Assembly (NCBI GenBank): GCA_029975525.1
Contig: JARKOX010000149.1
Span: 1-64,000 of the forward strand
Source: Prolixibacteraceae bacterium
GTDB lineage: Bacteria > Bacteroidota > Bacteroidia > Bacteroidales > Prolixibacteraceae
Direction: 5' to 3'
Length of the DNA: 64,000 nucleotides
Shown: one piece after another, positions 40,558 to 48,427 of the stretch
Layout: every line of letters starts with the position of its first letter
Position numbering within the stretch: the stretch's first letter is position 1
Program-made: the position numbers and the translations under genes
Notes under the pieces: model-generated
Seen by the model: only the letters and a program-made list of their open reading frames with translations
Databases searched by the model: none
What the model was told of the DNA's origin: nothing

Positions 40558-43500
40558 ATGAGTATTTATAAAAGTGCAGTAAATAAACCAATTACCTCCC
40601 TGATGGTTTTCACGGCCATCATCGTGATGGGGATTTATTCGCTCATTCAAATTCCGGTCGACCTTTATCCGGAAATTAACCCGCCGTATATTTCGGTGAT
40701 GACCACCTATGCCGGGGCCAATGCCGGCGATATTGAAACCAATGTCACCAAAAAGCTGGAGGATGCCTTCAATTCGGTGGATAAATTAAAGGAAGTTACC
40801 TCGATCTCTTACGACAACCTGTCGGTGATCAACCTCGAATTTGAATGGGAAGCCAACCTCGACGAGGCGACCAACGACATCCGCGATGTGATCGACCGCC
40901 TCTACGACTATCTTCCCGAAGGTTGCGAACGGCCAACCATCTTTAAGTTCAACACCAGCATGATGCCCATCGTCTTTTATGCCATCACGGCCAATGAAAG
41001 CTACCCGGGCCTCGAAAAGCTGATCGACGAAAAGATCATCAACCCGCTCAACCGCGTGGACGGCGTCGGCTCGATCGCCATGATCGGAGCGCCCCGCCGG
41101 GTTATCTATGTCGATGCCGATCCCCGCAAACTCGACGCCTACAACCTTACCATCGAACAGCTGGGAAATGTTATTGCCTCGGAAAACCTCAACCTTCCCT
41201 CCGGAAATGTAAAAATGGGGCTGATGGATTACCAGCTCCGCATCCAGGGTGAATTTGGGGAGAGCGAACGGATCAAAAACCTGGTGATTGGCAATGCCGG
41301 CGGCAAACCGATTTATCTCACCGACGTGGCCAGCGTGCGCGATACGCTGAAGGACATTTCGCTGGACGAAAAGATCAACGGGAAAACCGGGCTGCGGATG
41401 TTTGTGATGAAACAGTCGGGCGCCAACACGGTGAAGGTGGCCCGCGAAATCAACAAAAACCTGGAGGTCCTGAAAAAAGAGCTTCCGCCCGACGTAAAAG
41501 TTGACCTGATCCTCGACACCTCCGACTTTATCAAAGGATCGATCAGCAACCTCTCCGAAACGCTGATGTGGGCATTCTTTTTTGTGGTGCTGGTGGTGAT
41601 CTTTTTCCTGGGACGCTGGCGGGCCACCTTTATCATCATCCTGACCATCCCGATCTCGCTGATCGTGGCCTTCATCTATCTTTATCTCACCGGAAACTCC
41701 ATCAACGTCATTTCGCTCACCTCGCTCTCCATCGCCATCGGGATGGTGGTTGACGATGCCATTGTCGTACTGGAAAACATTACCCGCCACATTGAACGCG
41801 GCAGCAGTCCGCGCGAAGCGGCTATCTACGCTACCAACGAAGTGTGGCTGGCGGTTATCGTAACCACCCTGGTGGTGGTAGCGGTTTTCTTCCCGCTCAC
41901 CCTCGTTTCGGGCATGACCGGCGTTCTGTTCAACCAGCTGGGATGGATTGTCACCATCACCATTGTAACCTCCACCCTGGCCGCCATCACCCTCACCCCG
42001 ATGCTGGCTTCGAAATTACTGCGATTACAACCCAAACGGGCAAATGCATCGCTCTTCAGCTACGACCGCTCCATCCGGGTATTCCTGGACAACATGGACA
42101 GCTTCTATGAAAAAACCTTACGCTGGTCGCTGCACCACAAAAAAATTGTGGTGGGAGCCAGCGCTATAATCTTTTTCTCCTCCCTTTTGCTGATGAAATA
42201 CATCGGGACCGACTTTATGCCGGAAACCGACGAGAGCCGCATTTCAGCCTCCATCGAACTCCAGACCGGCACCCGGGTGGAAGAAACCGTCAAGATCACC
42301 CGCAAGCTGGAAAAAATTATCGGCGAACGTTATCCCGAAATCGAACTGCTCTCGGCCTCGTCGGGCGCCGACGATGAAGGAGGCATGTTTTCGCTTTTCA
42401 CCACCACCGGCTCCAACATGATCAACCTGATGATGCGCCTTTCGCCGGTTGGCGAACGCCAGCGCTCCGTCTGGGAGATTGCCGACGACCTGCGGCTGCA
42501 GATTGCACAGTTTCCGGAAGTGGTCAACGCCAATGTCTCTACGTCGGATCAGATGATGGGCGGCTCGTCCAACACCGTGGATGTGGAAATTTACGGTTTC
42601 GATTTTAATACGACCAACGCCGTTTCGGAGCAGATCCGCGAAAAGCTGAGCCGGATGCCAAAGGCAAAAGATATCCAGGTCAGCCGTAAAAAAGACAAAC
42701 CCGAGCTGCAGATCATCCTGGACAAGGACAAACTGTCGCTGCACGGACTGAACAGCGCCATGGTTTCCACCTACATCCGCAACCGGGTGAGCGGCCTGGT
42801 CGCTTCCCAGTACAAGGAAGAGGGCGACGAGTACGACATCCGGGTTCGCCTGGCGGAACCCTTCCGCAGTTCGATCACCGACCTGGAAGAGCTGACCATC
42901 GTCACTCCCGCCGGACAAAAGATCAAACTCAAAGAGCTGGGCAGTATCGAGGAATACTGGGGGCCGCCGAGCATTCAGCACAAACGCAAGGAGCGGATCG
43001 TAACGGTTTCGGCCAAACCCGACAAAATCTCGCTGGGCGAACTGGCCAGCCAAATCAAAGCTGAAATCGCCGATGTACCGGTTCCGCAGGAAGTGATGGT
43101 TATTGTGGGCGGCGCCTACGAAGATCAGCAGGAGTCGTTCATGGACCTGGGACTTTTGCTGGTACTGAGCCTCATCCTGGTATTTATTGTGATGGCATCG
43201 CAGTTTGAGTCGTTCACCATGCCGTTTGTGATTATGTTTTCCATACCTTTTGCCTTTACCGGAGTTATTTACGCGCTGTTCCTCACCGGAACCACCCTGA
43301 GCGTGGTTGCCGCCCTGGGGGCGGTACTGCTGGTGGGTATTGTGGTAAAAAACGGCATTGTGCTGATCGACTTTACCAACCTGATGCGCGACCGGGGATT
43401 TGAACTTTACGAGGCCATTGCCCTTTCGGGAAAATCGAGGTTGCGGCCGGTCCTGATGACGGCCATGACGACCATTCTGGGGATGCTGCCGCTGGCGCTG

Positions 43501-43677
43501 AGCCAGGGCGAAGGTTCGGAAATCTGGCGCCCGATGGGGATCACCGTTATCGGCGGGCTGGTCTTTTCCACCATTGTAACCATGGTGATCGTGCCGGTTA
43601 TGTACGGAATTTTTGCCCGCAAAGGTGAGCGCAACAAGCAGCTCAAAGTGCGAAAACAATTTCAGTTTATGGACTAA
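40558..43677 (+). CDS. RND efflux permease, HAE-1-like (RND operon 2)
   Basis: 1039 residues. INPPYISVMTTYAGANAGDIETNV near residue 40, NDIRDVIDRLYDYLPEG near 105, AIGMVVDDAIVVLENITRHIERG near 397 with the two helix-4 Asp residues for proton transfer, and WIVTITIVTSTLAAITLTPML near 464. The second half has the same layout with FIVMASQFESFTMPFVIMFSIPFAF near 882. The group is close to HAE-1 drug exporters rather than heavy-metal CzcA. It is followed, 14 bp later, by the PII-like gene, an arrangement that suggests control of pump activity by a nucleotide or by metal. Confidence 0.94.
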   Translation: MSIYKSAVNKPITSLMVFTAIIVMGIYSLIQIPVDLYPEINPPYISVMTTYAGANAGDIETNVTKKLEDAFNSVDKLKEVTSISYDNLSVINLEFEWEANLDEATNDIRDVIDRLYDYLPEGCERPTIFKFNTSMMPIVFYAITANESYPGLEKLIDEKIINPLNRVDGVGSIAMIGAPRRVIYVDADPRKLDAYNLTIEQLGNVIASENLNLPSGNVKMGLMDYQLRIQGEFGESERIKNLVIGNAGGKPIYLTDVASVRDTLKDISLDEKINGKTGLRMFVMKQSGANTVKVAREINKNLEVLKKELPPDVKVDLILDTSDFIKGSISNLSETLMWAFFFVVLVVIFFLGRWRATFIIILTIPISLIVAFIYLYLTGNSINVISLTSLSIAIGMVVDDAIVVLENITRHIERGSSPREAAIYATNEVWLAVIVTTLVVVAVFFPLTLVSGMTGVLFNQLGWIVTITIVTSTLAAITLTPMLASKLLRLQPKRANASLFSYDRSIRVFLDNMDSFYEKTLRWSLHHKKIVVGASAIIFFSSLLLMKYIGTDFMPETDESRISASIELQTGTRVEETVKITRKLEKIIGERYPEIELLSASSGADDEGGMFSLFTTTGSNMINLMMRLSPVGERQRSVWEIADDLRLQIAQFPEVVNANVSTSDQMMGGSSNTVDVEIYGFDFNTTNAVSEQIREKLSRMPKAKDIQVSRKKDKPELQIILDKDKLSLHGLNSAMVSTYIRNRVSGLVASQYKEEGDEYDIRVRLAEPFRSSITDLEELTIVTPAGQKIKLKELGSIEEYWGPPSIQHKRKERIVTVSAKPDKISLGELASQIKAEIADVPVPQEVMVIVGGAYEDQQESFMDLGLLLVLSLILVFIVMASQFESFTMPFVIMFSIPFAFTGVIYALFLTGTTLSVVAALGAVLLVGIVVKNGIVLIDFTNLMRDRGFELYEAIALSGKSRLRPVLMTAMTTILGMLPLALSQGEGSEIWRPMGITVIGGLVFSTIVTMVIVPVMYGIFARKGERNKQLKVRKQFQFMD

Positions 43678-43691
43678 TTAAAACTGTGAAG

Positions 43692-43985
43692 ATGAAAGCT
43701 GTATTTATCGTATTTAATCAGGCCAATACCGAACGGGTTGAATTTATGCTCGACCGGCTGGGGATCAGGGGCTACACCTGGTGGAACGATGTAAAAGGGC
43801 GCGGGTCCCAAACCGGCGAACCACGCATGGGGACTCACACCTGGCCCGAAATGAACTCAGCAGCCCTCACCATCATTCCCGATGAACAGGTTGACGAACT
43901 GCTCGACAAGATCAAAAAAATGGACCAGATCAACCTGGAGGTTGGTGTTCGCGCTTTTGTGTGGGATATTCTGAAAACCATTTAA
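43692..43985 (+). CDS. Small PII-like protein linked to an RND pump
   Basis: 97 residues from the ATG at 43692; a GTG at 43686 would add two. The fold appears to be a PII/CutA-type ferredoxin-like trimer: beta strand MKAVFIVFNQ, helix TERVEFMLDRLGI, strand GYTWWNDVKGRG, a loop rich in polar residues (SQTGEPRMGTHTWPE) in the place of the T-loop, strand SAALTIIPDEQ, helix VDELLDKIKKMDQI and strand EVGVRAFVWDI. PII-like proteins of a group outside GlnB/GlnK are known to travel with RND efflux genes. The ligand is unknown. Last gene of operon 2, terminated by a strong hairpin. Confidence 0.72.
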   Translation: MKAVFIVFNQANTERVEFMLDRLGIRGYTWWNDVKGRGSQTGEPRMGTHTWPEMNSAALTIIPDEQVDELLDKIKKMDQINLEVGVRAFVWDILKTI

Positions 43986-44003
43986 AACAATCTACCTAAT
44001 ACC

Positions 44004-44042
44004 AAACAGGCTGTCCCGGCAATGGTGACAGCCTGTTTTTTT
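44004..44042 (+). terminator. Intrinsic terminator of RND operon 2
   Basis: AAACAGGCTGTC (44004-44015) pairs perfectly with GACAGCCTGTTT (44027-44038), 11-nt loop, followed by TTTT. It closes the tetR-to-PII transcript before convergent cysK. Confidence 0.93.
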
Positions 44043-44077
44043 ATTCTCCGAAATTTGATGCCAGCCGGAAGAGCCGG

Positions 44078-45013
44078 TTATTCGGCCTGATACAGGAGCG
44101 TCGACAGGTATCGTTCGCCGGTGTCGGGCAAAACAACCACAATGGTTTTACCCTGATTTTCGGGGCGACGCGCAACCTGGCGGGCAGCAAAAACAGCCGC
44201 CCCCGACGAGATGCCTACCAGCAACCCTTCGGTGCGGGCCAGCTCCCGGCCGGTTTCCAGCGCTTCGGTATTCTGCACCTGGATCACCTCGTCGAGAACA
44301 CCGGTATTCAAAACATCCGGAATAAAACCTGCCCCAATTCCCTGAATTTTGTGCGGCCCGGGTTTTCCTCCCGAGATCACGGGCGAATCGGCCGGTTCAA
44401 CCGCAACAATTTTCACCAAAGGGTTACGCGCTTTAAGTACCTCGCCCACGCCGGTAAGGGTTCCGCCGGTTCCCACCCCGCCGACAAAGATGTCAACCTT
44501 GCCGCCGGTGTCACGCCAGATCTCCTCGGCAGTTGTTTTCCGGTGAATTTCGGGGTTGGCCGGGTTTTTAAACTGCTGGGGCATGTAGGCGCCGGGAGTT
44601 TCGTCCCTGATCTCCCCGGCTTTTCGGATGGCTCCGCCCATCCCTTCCGGTCCGGGGGAGAGGACCAGCTCGGCGCCCAGCGCTTTCAACAGGTTACGCC
44701 GCTCCTGGCTCATGGTTTCGGGCATGGTCAAGATCAGGCGGTAACCTTTGGCCGCCGCCACAAAGGCCAGCGCAATGCCGGTATTTCCGCTGGTTGGCTC
44801 CACGATAACCGAACCGGGCGTCAGCAATCCCCGTTTTTCGGCATCTTCGATCATGGCATAACCGATGCGGTCTTTTACGCTGCCTGCCGGGTTAAAGTAC
44901 TCCAGCTTGGCCAGTATTGTTGCGGGGGTCTGGTGTTTCCGGCTGTAATTGGTCAATTCGAGCAAGGGGGTGTTCCCGATCAGGTCGGTCAATGATTTTG
45001 CAATCTTCGTCAT
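44078..45013 (-). CDS. cysK: Cysteine synthase A (O-acetylserine sulfhydrylase)
   Basis: 311 residues, PLP enzyme of the CysK/CysM group. [15 protein letters not shown] at 10-24, [16 protein letters not shown] near 37 with the PLP lysine, [13 protein letters not shown] near 72 (substrate loop), [18 protein letters not shown] near 180 (phosphate loop), [11 protein letters not shown] near 225 and [11 protein letters not shown] near 265 (Ser facing the PLP nitrogen). It replaces the acetyl group of O-acetylserine with sulfide to make cysteine. Monocistronic and minus strand; a perfect 22-bp inverted repeat lies 44-65 bp before its start codon. Confidence 0.95.
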   Translation of the reverse strand: MTKIAKSLTDLIGNTPLLELTNYSRKHQTPATILAKLEYFNPAGSVKDRIGYAMIEDAEKRGLLTPGSVIVEPTSGNTGIALAFVAAAKGYRLILTMPETMSQERRNLLKALGAELVLSPGPEGMGGAIRKAGEIRDETPGAYMPQQFKNPANPEIHRKTTAEEIWRDTGGKVDIFVGGVGTGGTLTGVGEVLKARNPLVKIVAVEPADSPVISGGKPGPHKIQGIGAGFIPDVLNTGVLDEVIQVQNTEALETGRELARTEGLLVGISSGAAVFAARQVARRPENQGKTIVVVLPDTGERYLSTLLYQAE

Positions 45014-45056
45014 AACGCTTTTTTACGACAAAGATGCGGCCCCGGCCCAAAAGCTG

Positions 45057-45078
45057 AAATACCACGTTTGTGGTATTT
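45057..45078. promoter_or_regulatory. Perfect inverted repeat upstream of cysK
   Basis: AAATACCAC (45057-45065), GTTT, GTGGTATTT (45070-45078): 9-bp perfect arms with a 4-nt spacer. It is 44-65 bp from the cysK ATG, where a -33 element would be. A second hairpin, ATCCCG/CGGGAT, is at 45081-45098 just past the luxR-type gene stop. The first may be an operator for cysK or part of a 3'-end structure of the upstream gene; no T-run follows either. Confidence 0.5.
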
Positions 45079-45099
45079 TGATCCCGTTTTTGCGGGATA

Positions 45100-45771
45100 T
45101 CAGATGTAATATTCGGGACTTTCGGTTAATCCGTTGCGGGAGGCAAAGAGCACCAGCTCCGAAACATGACTGATCCCCAGTTTGCGAAAGATGTTTTTCC
45201 GGTGCGAAACGACCGTGTGAAAACTGATGTGTTTGCGGCCGGCAATCTCTTTGGTGGTATATCCGTAGGCAATAAGCCGCACAATCTCCTTTTCGGTTTC
45301 GGTCAGTCGGTTGTGTTGAGGTTCATGCGAAACCGGTCCGCTGCCGGCAAGCAGCAGGTCGATAATCTCTTCGGAATAATATTTTTTTCCGGCACAGGCA
45401 GCCGAAACCGCTTCCAGGATCTCCTCTTTTCCGGCATTTTTCAGGATCACATTGCGGATTCCGGCTTTCGAATATGCTTTAACCAACCCTGGGGTAACCG
45501 TGTGGGTGAGCACCAGAATGGCCAGATCAGGCGAGGAATTCTTAAGGTCGGCCAGTTCATCTGCCCGGAGGTTGCCGCAGTTTTGCGGGTCGATGATGAT
45601 TAAAGCGTCCGGCTCGTGCCGGCACCATTTAACCACTTCCGCTTTACTCGCAGTAATCCCGGCCATACGAAAAAAACCTTCACCCTCCAGCAAGCGGCGG
45701 AGTGTTTCAGTTACCAAAAACTGGCTGTCGGCGAGGATCACCGGTCGTTTGTCCCGGGTGGTGCTGTTCAT
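45100..45771 (-). CDS. LuxR/NarL-family response regulator
   Basis: 223 residues. Receiver domain at 10-125: first acidic pocket in VILADSQFL, phosphorylation Asp in ALIIIDPQN, Thr in VLTHT and Lys in VILKNAG, so all key residues are present. LuxR-type helix-turn-helix at 150-215: RLTETEKEIVRLIAYGYTTKEIAGRKHISFHTVVSHRKNIFRKLGI. It should be phosphorylated by a sensor kinase and act on transcription. No kinase gene adjoins it. Minus strand, between corA and cysK; 86 bp before the cysK start, so cysK could be in the same transcript. Confidence 0.9.
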   Translation of the reverse strand: MNSTTRDKRPVILADSQFLVTETLRRLLEGEGFFRMAGITASKAEVVKWCRHEPDALIIIDPQNCGNLRADELADLKNSSPDLAILVLTHTVTPGLVKAYSKAGIRNVILKNAGKEEILEAVSAACAGKKYYSEEIIDLLLAGSGPVSHEPQHNRLTETEKEIVRLIAYGYTTKEIAGRKHISFHTVVSHRKNIFRKLGISHVSELVLFASRNGLTESPEYYI

Positions 45772-45852
45772 GTTTCAAAAATTTCCGGACAGGCGAGACC
45801 TGTTGGGAGGCAAAATACAACAAATCCTGAAAAAATGCCATGGGCAGTCGGG

Positions 45853-46785
45853 TCAGAACCACCTTCGCCGGCGAAAGAGCAACATCCCCAAAAAGGAGAG
45901 TCCGAGCGAGAAGATCAGAATTGCCGGGAATGCCCAGGTGTGGTTCTCGAGGGTGTTGGGAACATTCATTCCATACAAACTGGCAATAAGTGTCGGGATC
46001 ATCAAAAGGATGGAAATCGAAGTGAGTTGTTTCATCACCACGTTCAGGTTGTTGGAGATGACCGAAGCAAAGGCGTCCATCATGCCGGCCTGGATATCGG
46101 AGTAGATCTGTGCCATTTCCAGCGCCTGTTTGTTTTCGATGATGGCGTCTTCCATCAGGTCTTCGTTCAGTTCGCTGAGATCGAACCGCTTCGAATTTTT
46201 CAGCTTCGCCAGTACCAGTTCGTTGCCTTTCAGCGAGGTAATAAAATAAACCAGGCACTTTTCCATTTTCAGCAGGCGGTTCAGCTCTTCGTTCCGGATC
46301 GATTCTTCCAGGTCCTGTTCGATAATCGCCGTCTGCTGGTTGATCTGTTTCAGGTATTTCAGGTAAACGTTGGATGAACGCAAAAATAACTTCAGGATAA
46401 AATTGAGGACGTCGGTGACCTGTTGGTAGGAGTCGCGGTAAAGCGAAGGCTGTTCGTTGGGCAACACTTCGTTGGGTGAGGAACAGATGGTGACCGTATG
46501 GTTTTCGGTCATAAATATGCCTAACGGGACGGTAGAAAAGGGGACACCGTTATTGGGACTGGAAACCGGGATTCGCAAAATGACCAGCGTCCAGGTATCG
46601 TCAATTTCGATACGCGGCCGTTCGTCGGCGTCAAGAATGTCCTGGATAAGTTCTTCGGGAATGGAAAATGCATCGCGGATCTGCACAATTTCACCGGGAG
46701 TAGGATTGTTGACGTTAATCCAGCTACGTTTTTCAGCAACCGGCAGTTCAACATAGCCGCCCAGGCTTCTGAAGATTTTAATCAT
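45853..46785 (-). CDS. corA: CorA-family magnesium/divalent cation channel
   Basis: 310 residues. N-terminal cytoplasmic domain with mixed sheets and helices (residues 1-240), long stalk helix, two C-terminal membrane helices (about 247-270 and 282-302) and the signature GMNVP between them, near residue 272. Pentamers conduct Mg2+ (or Co2+/Ni2+) inward, gated by Mg2+ bound in the cytoplasmic domain. The start codon has an unusually good Shine-Dalgarno, GGAGG 8 nt before the ATG, rare in Bacteroidota. Upstream is a leader ORF with attenuator-like structure (46824-46926). The ATPase-type MgtA is not near. Confidence 0.92.
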   Translation of the reverse strand: MIKIFRSLGGYVELPVAEKRSWINVNNPTPGEIVQIRDAFSIPEELIQDILDADERPRIEIDDTWTLVILRIPVSSPNNGVPFSTVPLGIFMTENHTVTICSSPNEVLPNEQPSLYRDSYQQVTDVLNFILKLFLRSSNVYLKYLKQINQQTAIIEQDLEESIRNEELNRLLKMEKCLVYFITSLKGNELVLAKLKNSKRFDLSELNEDLMEDAIIENKQALEMAQIYSDIQAGMMDAFASVISNNLNVVMKQLTSISILLMIPTLIASLYGMNVPNTLENHTWAFPAILIFSLGLSFLGMLLFRRRRWF

Positions 46786-46823
46786 GTTAGTGCCTCCTCT
46801 GCTTTACGGTCAGTGGAGACAAC

Positions 46824-46883
46824 AAAAAGGCCCCCGCTAACCGATGGTTAGTACTCTTTGTCGCTTACTATGATACGGGCCTT
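46824..46883 (-). promoter_or_regulatory. Attenuator-like hairpin in the corA leader
   Basis: On the minus strand AAGGCCC (46883-46877) pairs with GGGCCTT (46833-46827), followed by TTTTTG. Inside lies a second perfect hairpin, CTAACC-ATC-GGTTAG (46851-46837). The 5' arm covers codons 3-5 of the leader ORF and the inner hairpin covers its last codons and stop, so translation of the leader must decide which structure can form. Confidence 0.65.
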
Positions 46884-46890
46884 CGTCCAT
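46837..46890 (-). CDS. 17-residue leader peptide upstream of corA
   Basis: ATG at 46888-46890, TAG at 46837-46839; product MDEGPYHSKRQRVLTIG. It begins with acidic residues, Gly and Pro and continues with basic residues (KRQR). Salmonella MgtL, the leader controlling mgtA, is also 17 codons, with an acidic/proline-rich start followed by RRR; such N-termini destabilise ribosomes when Mg2+ is low. The start codon lies in an A-rich context (AAATTAAAT), usual for Bacteroidota initiation, about 28 nt after a TACTTTTG -7 element. It overlaps the attenuator hairpin and ends 51 bp before corA. Mg2+ sensing is a hypothesis. Confidence 0.6.
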   Translation of the reverse strand: MDEGPYHSKRQRVLTIG

Positions 46891-46918
46891 ATTTAATTTA
46901 ACTTTTTTGATCGCGCAA

Positions 46919-46926
46919 CAAAAGTA
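46919..46926 (-). promoter_or_regulatory. Candidate -7 element of the corA leader transcript
   Basis: Minus-strand TACTTTTG is a full match to TAnnTTTG. I do not see an equally good -33 TTTG at 17-23 bp. It would start the RNA some 20-25 nt before the leader ATG. Confidence 0.45.
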
Positions 46927-47076
46927 AGATTTTAATCGGGAGCTTATCCTGTTTGAAAAGCATTTTTAGCCGGTCAGTAAAAAAATTAAGGAAAAATTTC
47001 CTTCAGCGCCTCAACTATCCGACGCTTCCGGCACTAAAAACTATCAAAAAGATTATTCCGAAGGGAAGCAGTTCTG

Positions 47077-48006
47077 CTAATCAAGAACAAAACGATAGGT
47101 GATGGTACCGGTTTGGAAGGCCGGCGCATTGTTGTCGAGATTAAATTTGGCCTGAAGGGCAGCTTTCTGAGCGGCCGACAGCAGCTGGGTATTCATGGTT
47201 GTGGAGCCGCGGGCCCCGGGTTCGGCTTTGGTAACATTCCCGAACTTATCGACTGTAATCTGCACCACAACCACTCCCTCTTCGCTGCCGGGATAGTTGG
47301 GTTTGGGCAGTGACCGGGCCGACCGCCCGGCGAGGCTGTACGACGGACCGGTGCCCTGGTTGCCGCCTCCGCTGCCGCCAGGTCCGTAGTTACCGGCATT
47401 GGGATCGCCAGTGGGAACGCCCTGGTTACCGCCCGGGAAGGTAACTCCCTGACTTTGACCGGTGCCGCTGCCGGTACCGCCGCTGCCGGTGTTGCTCTTT
47501 CCAAAGGCGCCTTTGGTGCGGGAATTAATTTCACTGATGCGGCGCTGTTCCTCTTCCTGCTTCCGCCTGGCTTCGGCTTCAACACGCTGACGCTCCAGCT
47601 CGGCCAAACGCTGCCGTTCGATCTCCTGCTGGCGGATACGCTCCTCCTCCCGTTTCTTGCGGTTGGCAGCTTCAACAGCGGCCGACTCTTCAAAGTCCTG
47701 CGTCATCACCTCCTCTTTCACCGGTTTGGGCTGGGTCCGCACCGGCGTGGGCGGCGGTGTGGTAACCGGGACCACCTCTTCGCGCTGCGACTGAACCGTC
47801 GCAGGCGGATCGGCATCGCGGTTGGGAGATGGTTCTTCAAGGCCCAGCCCCGTTTCGCTGTCGCCAAAATTGACTAAAATACCTTCTTCTCCGGGAAGTG
47901 GCAATGGTGTAAAAAATCCCATCAAAAGCAAAAGAATCAGGATTGACGCATGAAAAACAACCGTCCCGATTAAACCTCTTTTATGTTCCCGGATGAATTC
48001 TTCCAT
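47077..48006 (-). CDS. tonB: TonB-family energy transducer
   Basis: 309 residues. One N-terminal membrane helix (GTVVFHASILILLLLMGFF, residues 13-32), a Pro/Thr-rich section (TTPPPTPVRTQPKP), a long charged helix (RKKREEERIRQQEIERQRLAELERQR, about 115-155), a Gly/Ser-rich linker, and a C-terminal TonB domain with LPKPNYPGSEEGVVVVQITVDKFGNV (about 235-262) to TITYRFVLD. It spans the periplasm and transmits proton-motive force to outer membrane receptors such as the SusC protein at the right edge. It follows exbD by 2 bp and exbB, making the standard ExbB-ExbD-TonB set. Confidence 0.92.
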   Translation of the reverse strand: MEEFIREHKRGLIGTVVFHASILILLLLMGFFTPLPLPGEEGILVNFGDSETGLGLEEPSPNRDADPPATVQSQREEVVPVTTPPPTPVRTQPKPVKEEVMTQDFEESAAVEAANRKKREEERIRQQEIERQRLAELERQRVEAEARRKQEEEQRRISEINSRTKGAFGKSNTGSGGTGSGTGQSQGVTFPGGNQGVPTGDPNAGNYGPGGSGGGNQGTGPSYSLAGRSARSLPKPNYPGSEEGVVVVQITVDKFGNVTKAEPGARGSTTMNTQLLSAAQKAALQAKFNLDNNAPAFQTGTITYRFVLD

Positions 48007-48008
48007 AT

Positions 48009-48416
48009 TTATTTTTCAGGCGCGGTGGCCAGAATCAATTTAAACTCGTGTTTGCGTGCTATGTTCATAATTTTGACAACCTCCTCAACCGGCACAGACT
48101 TGTCGGCATGAAGAGAGATGTAGCGCTCTTCGCTGCTTCCGAAACGCTGCTGGAGAAAAGGCTCAATCTCCTGGAAAGCAACCCGCTTAAGCGCCCCCTG
48201 ATCGTTGATGTAGTACCGCAGATCTTTGGTAATGGAGATGGTGGTGATCGCCTTGGCAGCCGTCTGGTTGTTGCTTTGCGGCAACAGCAGCTTCAGGGCG
48301 TTAGGCGCCACAAGCGTTGAGGTGATCATGAAAAAGATCAGCAGCAGGAACACGATGTCGGTCATCGAGGCCATGCTGAACTGAGCGCTGACGCTATTTC
48401 GTTTTTTTAATGCCAT
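48009..48416 (-). CDS. exbD: ExbD/TolR biopolymer transport protein
   Basis: 135 residues. Short cytoplasmic N-terminus, one membrane helix with the proton-carrying Asp (ASMTDIVFLLLIFFMITSTL, residues 16-35; Asp20), and a small periplasmic domain (ITTISITKDLRYYINDQG, ISLHADKSVPVEEVVKIMNIARKHEFKLILA). Length and motifs are typical. It works with ExbB as the proton-driven motor for TonB. 11 bp from the end of exbB and 2 bp before tonB, so the three are one operon. Confidence 0.95.
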   Translation of the reverse strand: MALKKRNSVSAQFSMASMTDIVFLLLIFFMITSTLVAPNALKLLLPQSNNQTAAKAITTISITKDLRYYINDQGALKRVAFQEIEPFLQQRFGSSEERYISLHADKSVPVEEVVKIMNIARKHEFKLILATAPEK

Positions 48417-48427
48417 GTTCCAATTCG

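Noticed and set aside
42244-43659. 471-codon open frame on the minus strand
   Set aside because: Antisense to the RND permease of operon 2, His/Gln/Gly-rich without domains; an artefact of codon bias.
46786-46930. Magnesium (M-box) or manganese (yybP-ykoY) riboswitch before corA
   Set aside because: I compared the leader with the conserved cores as I remember them and found no match; the short-ORF-plus-hairpin reading explains the sequence better.
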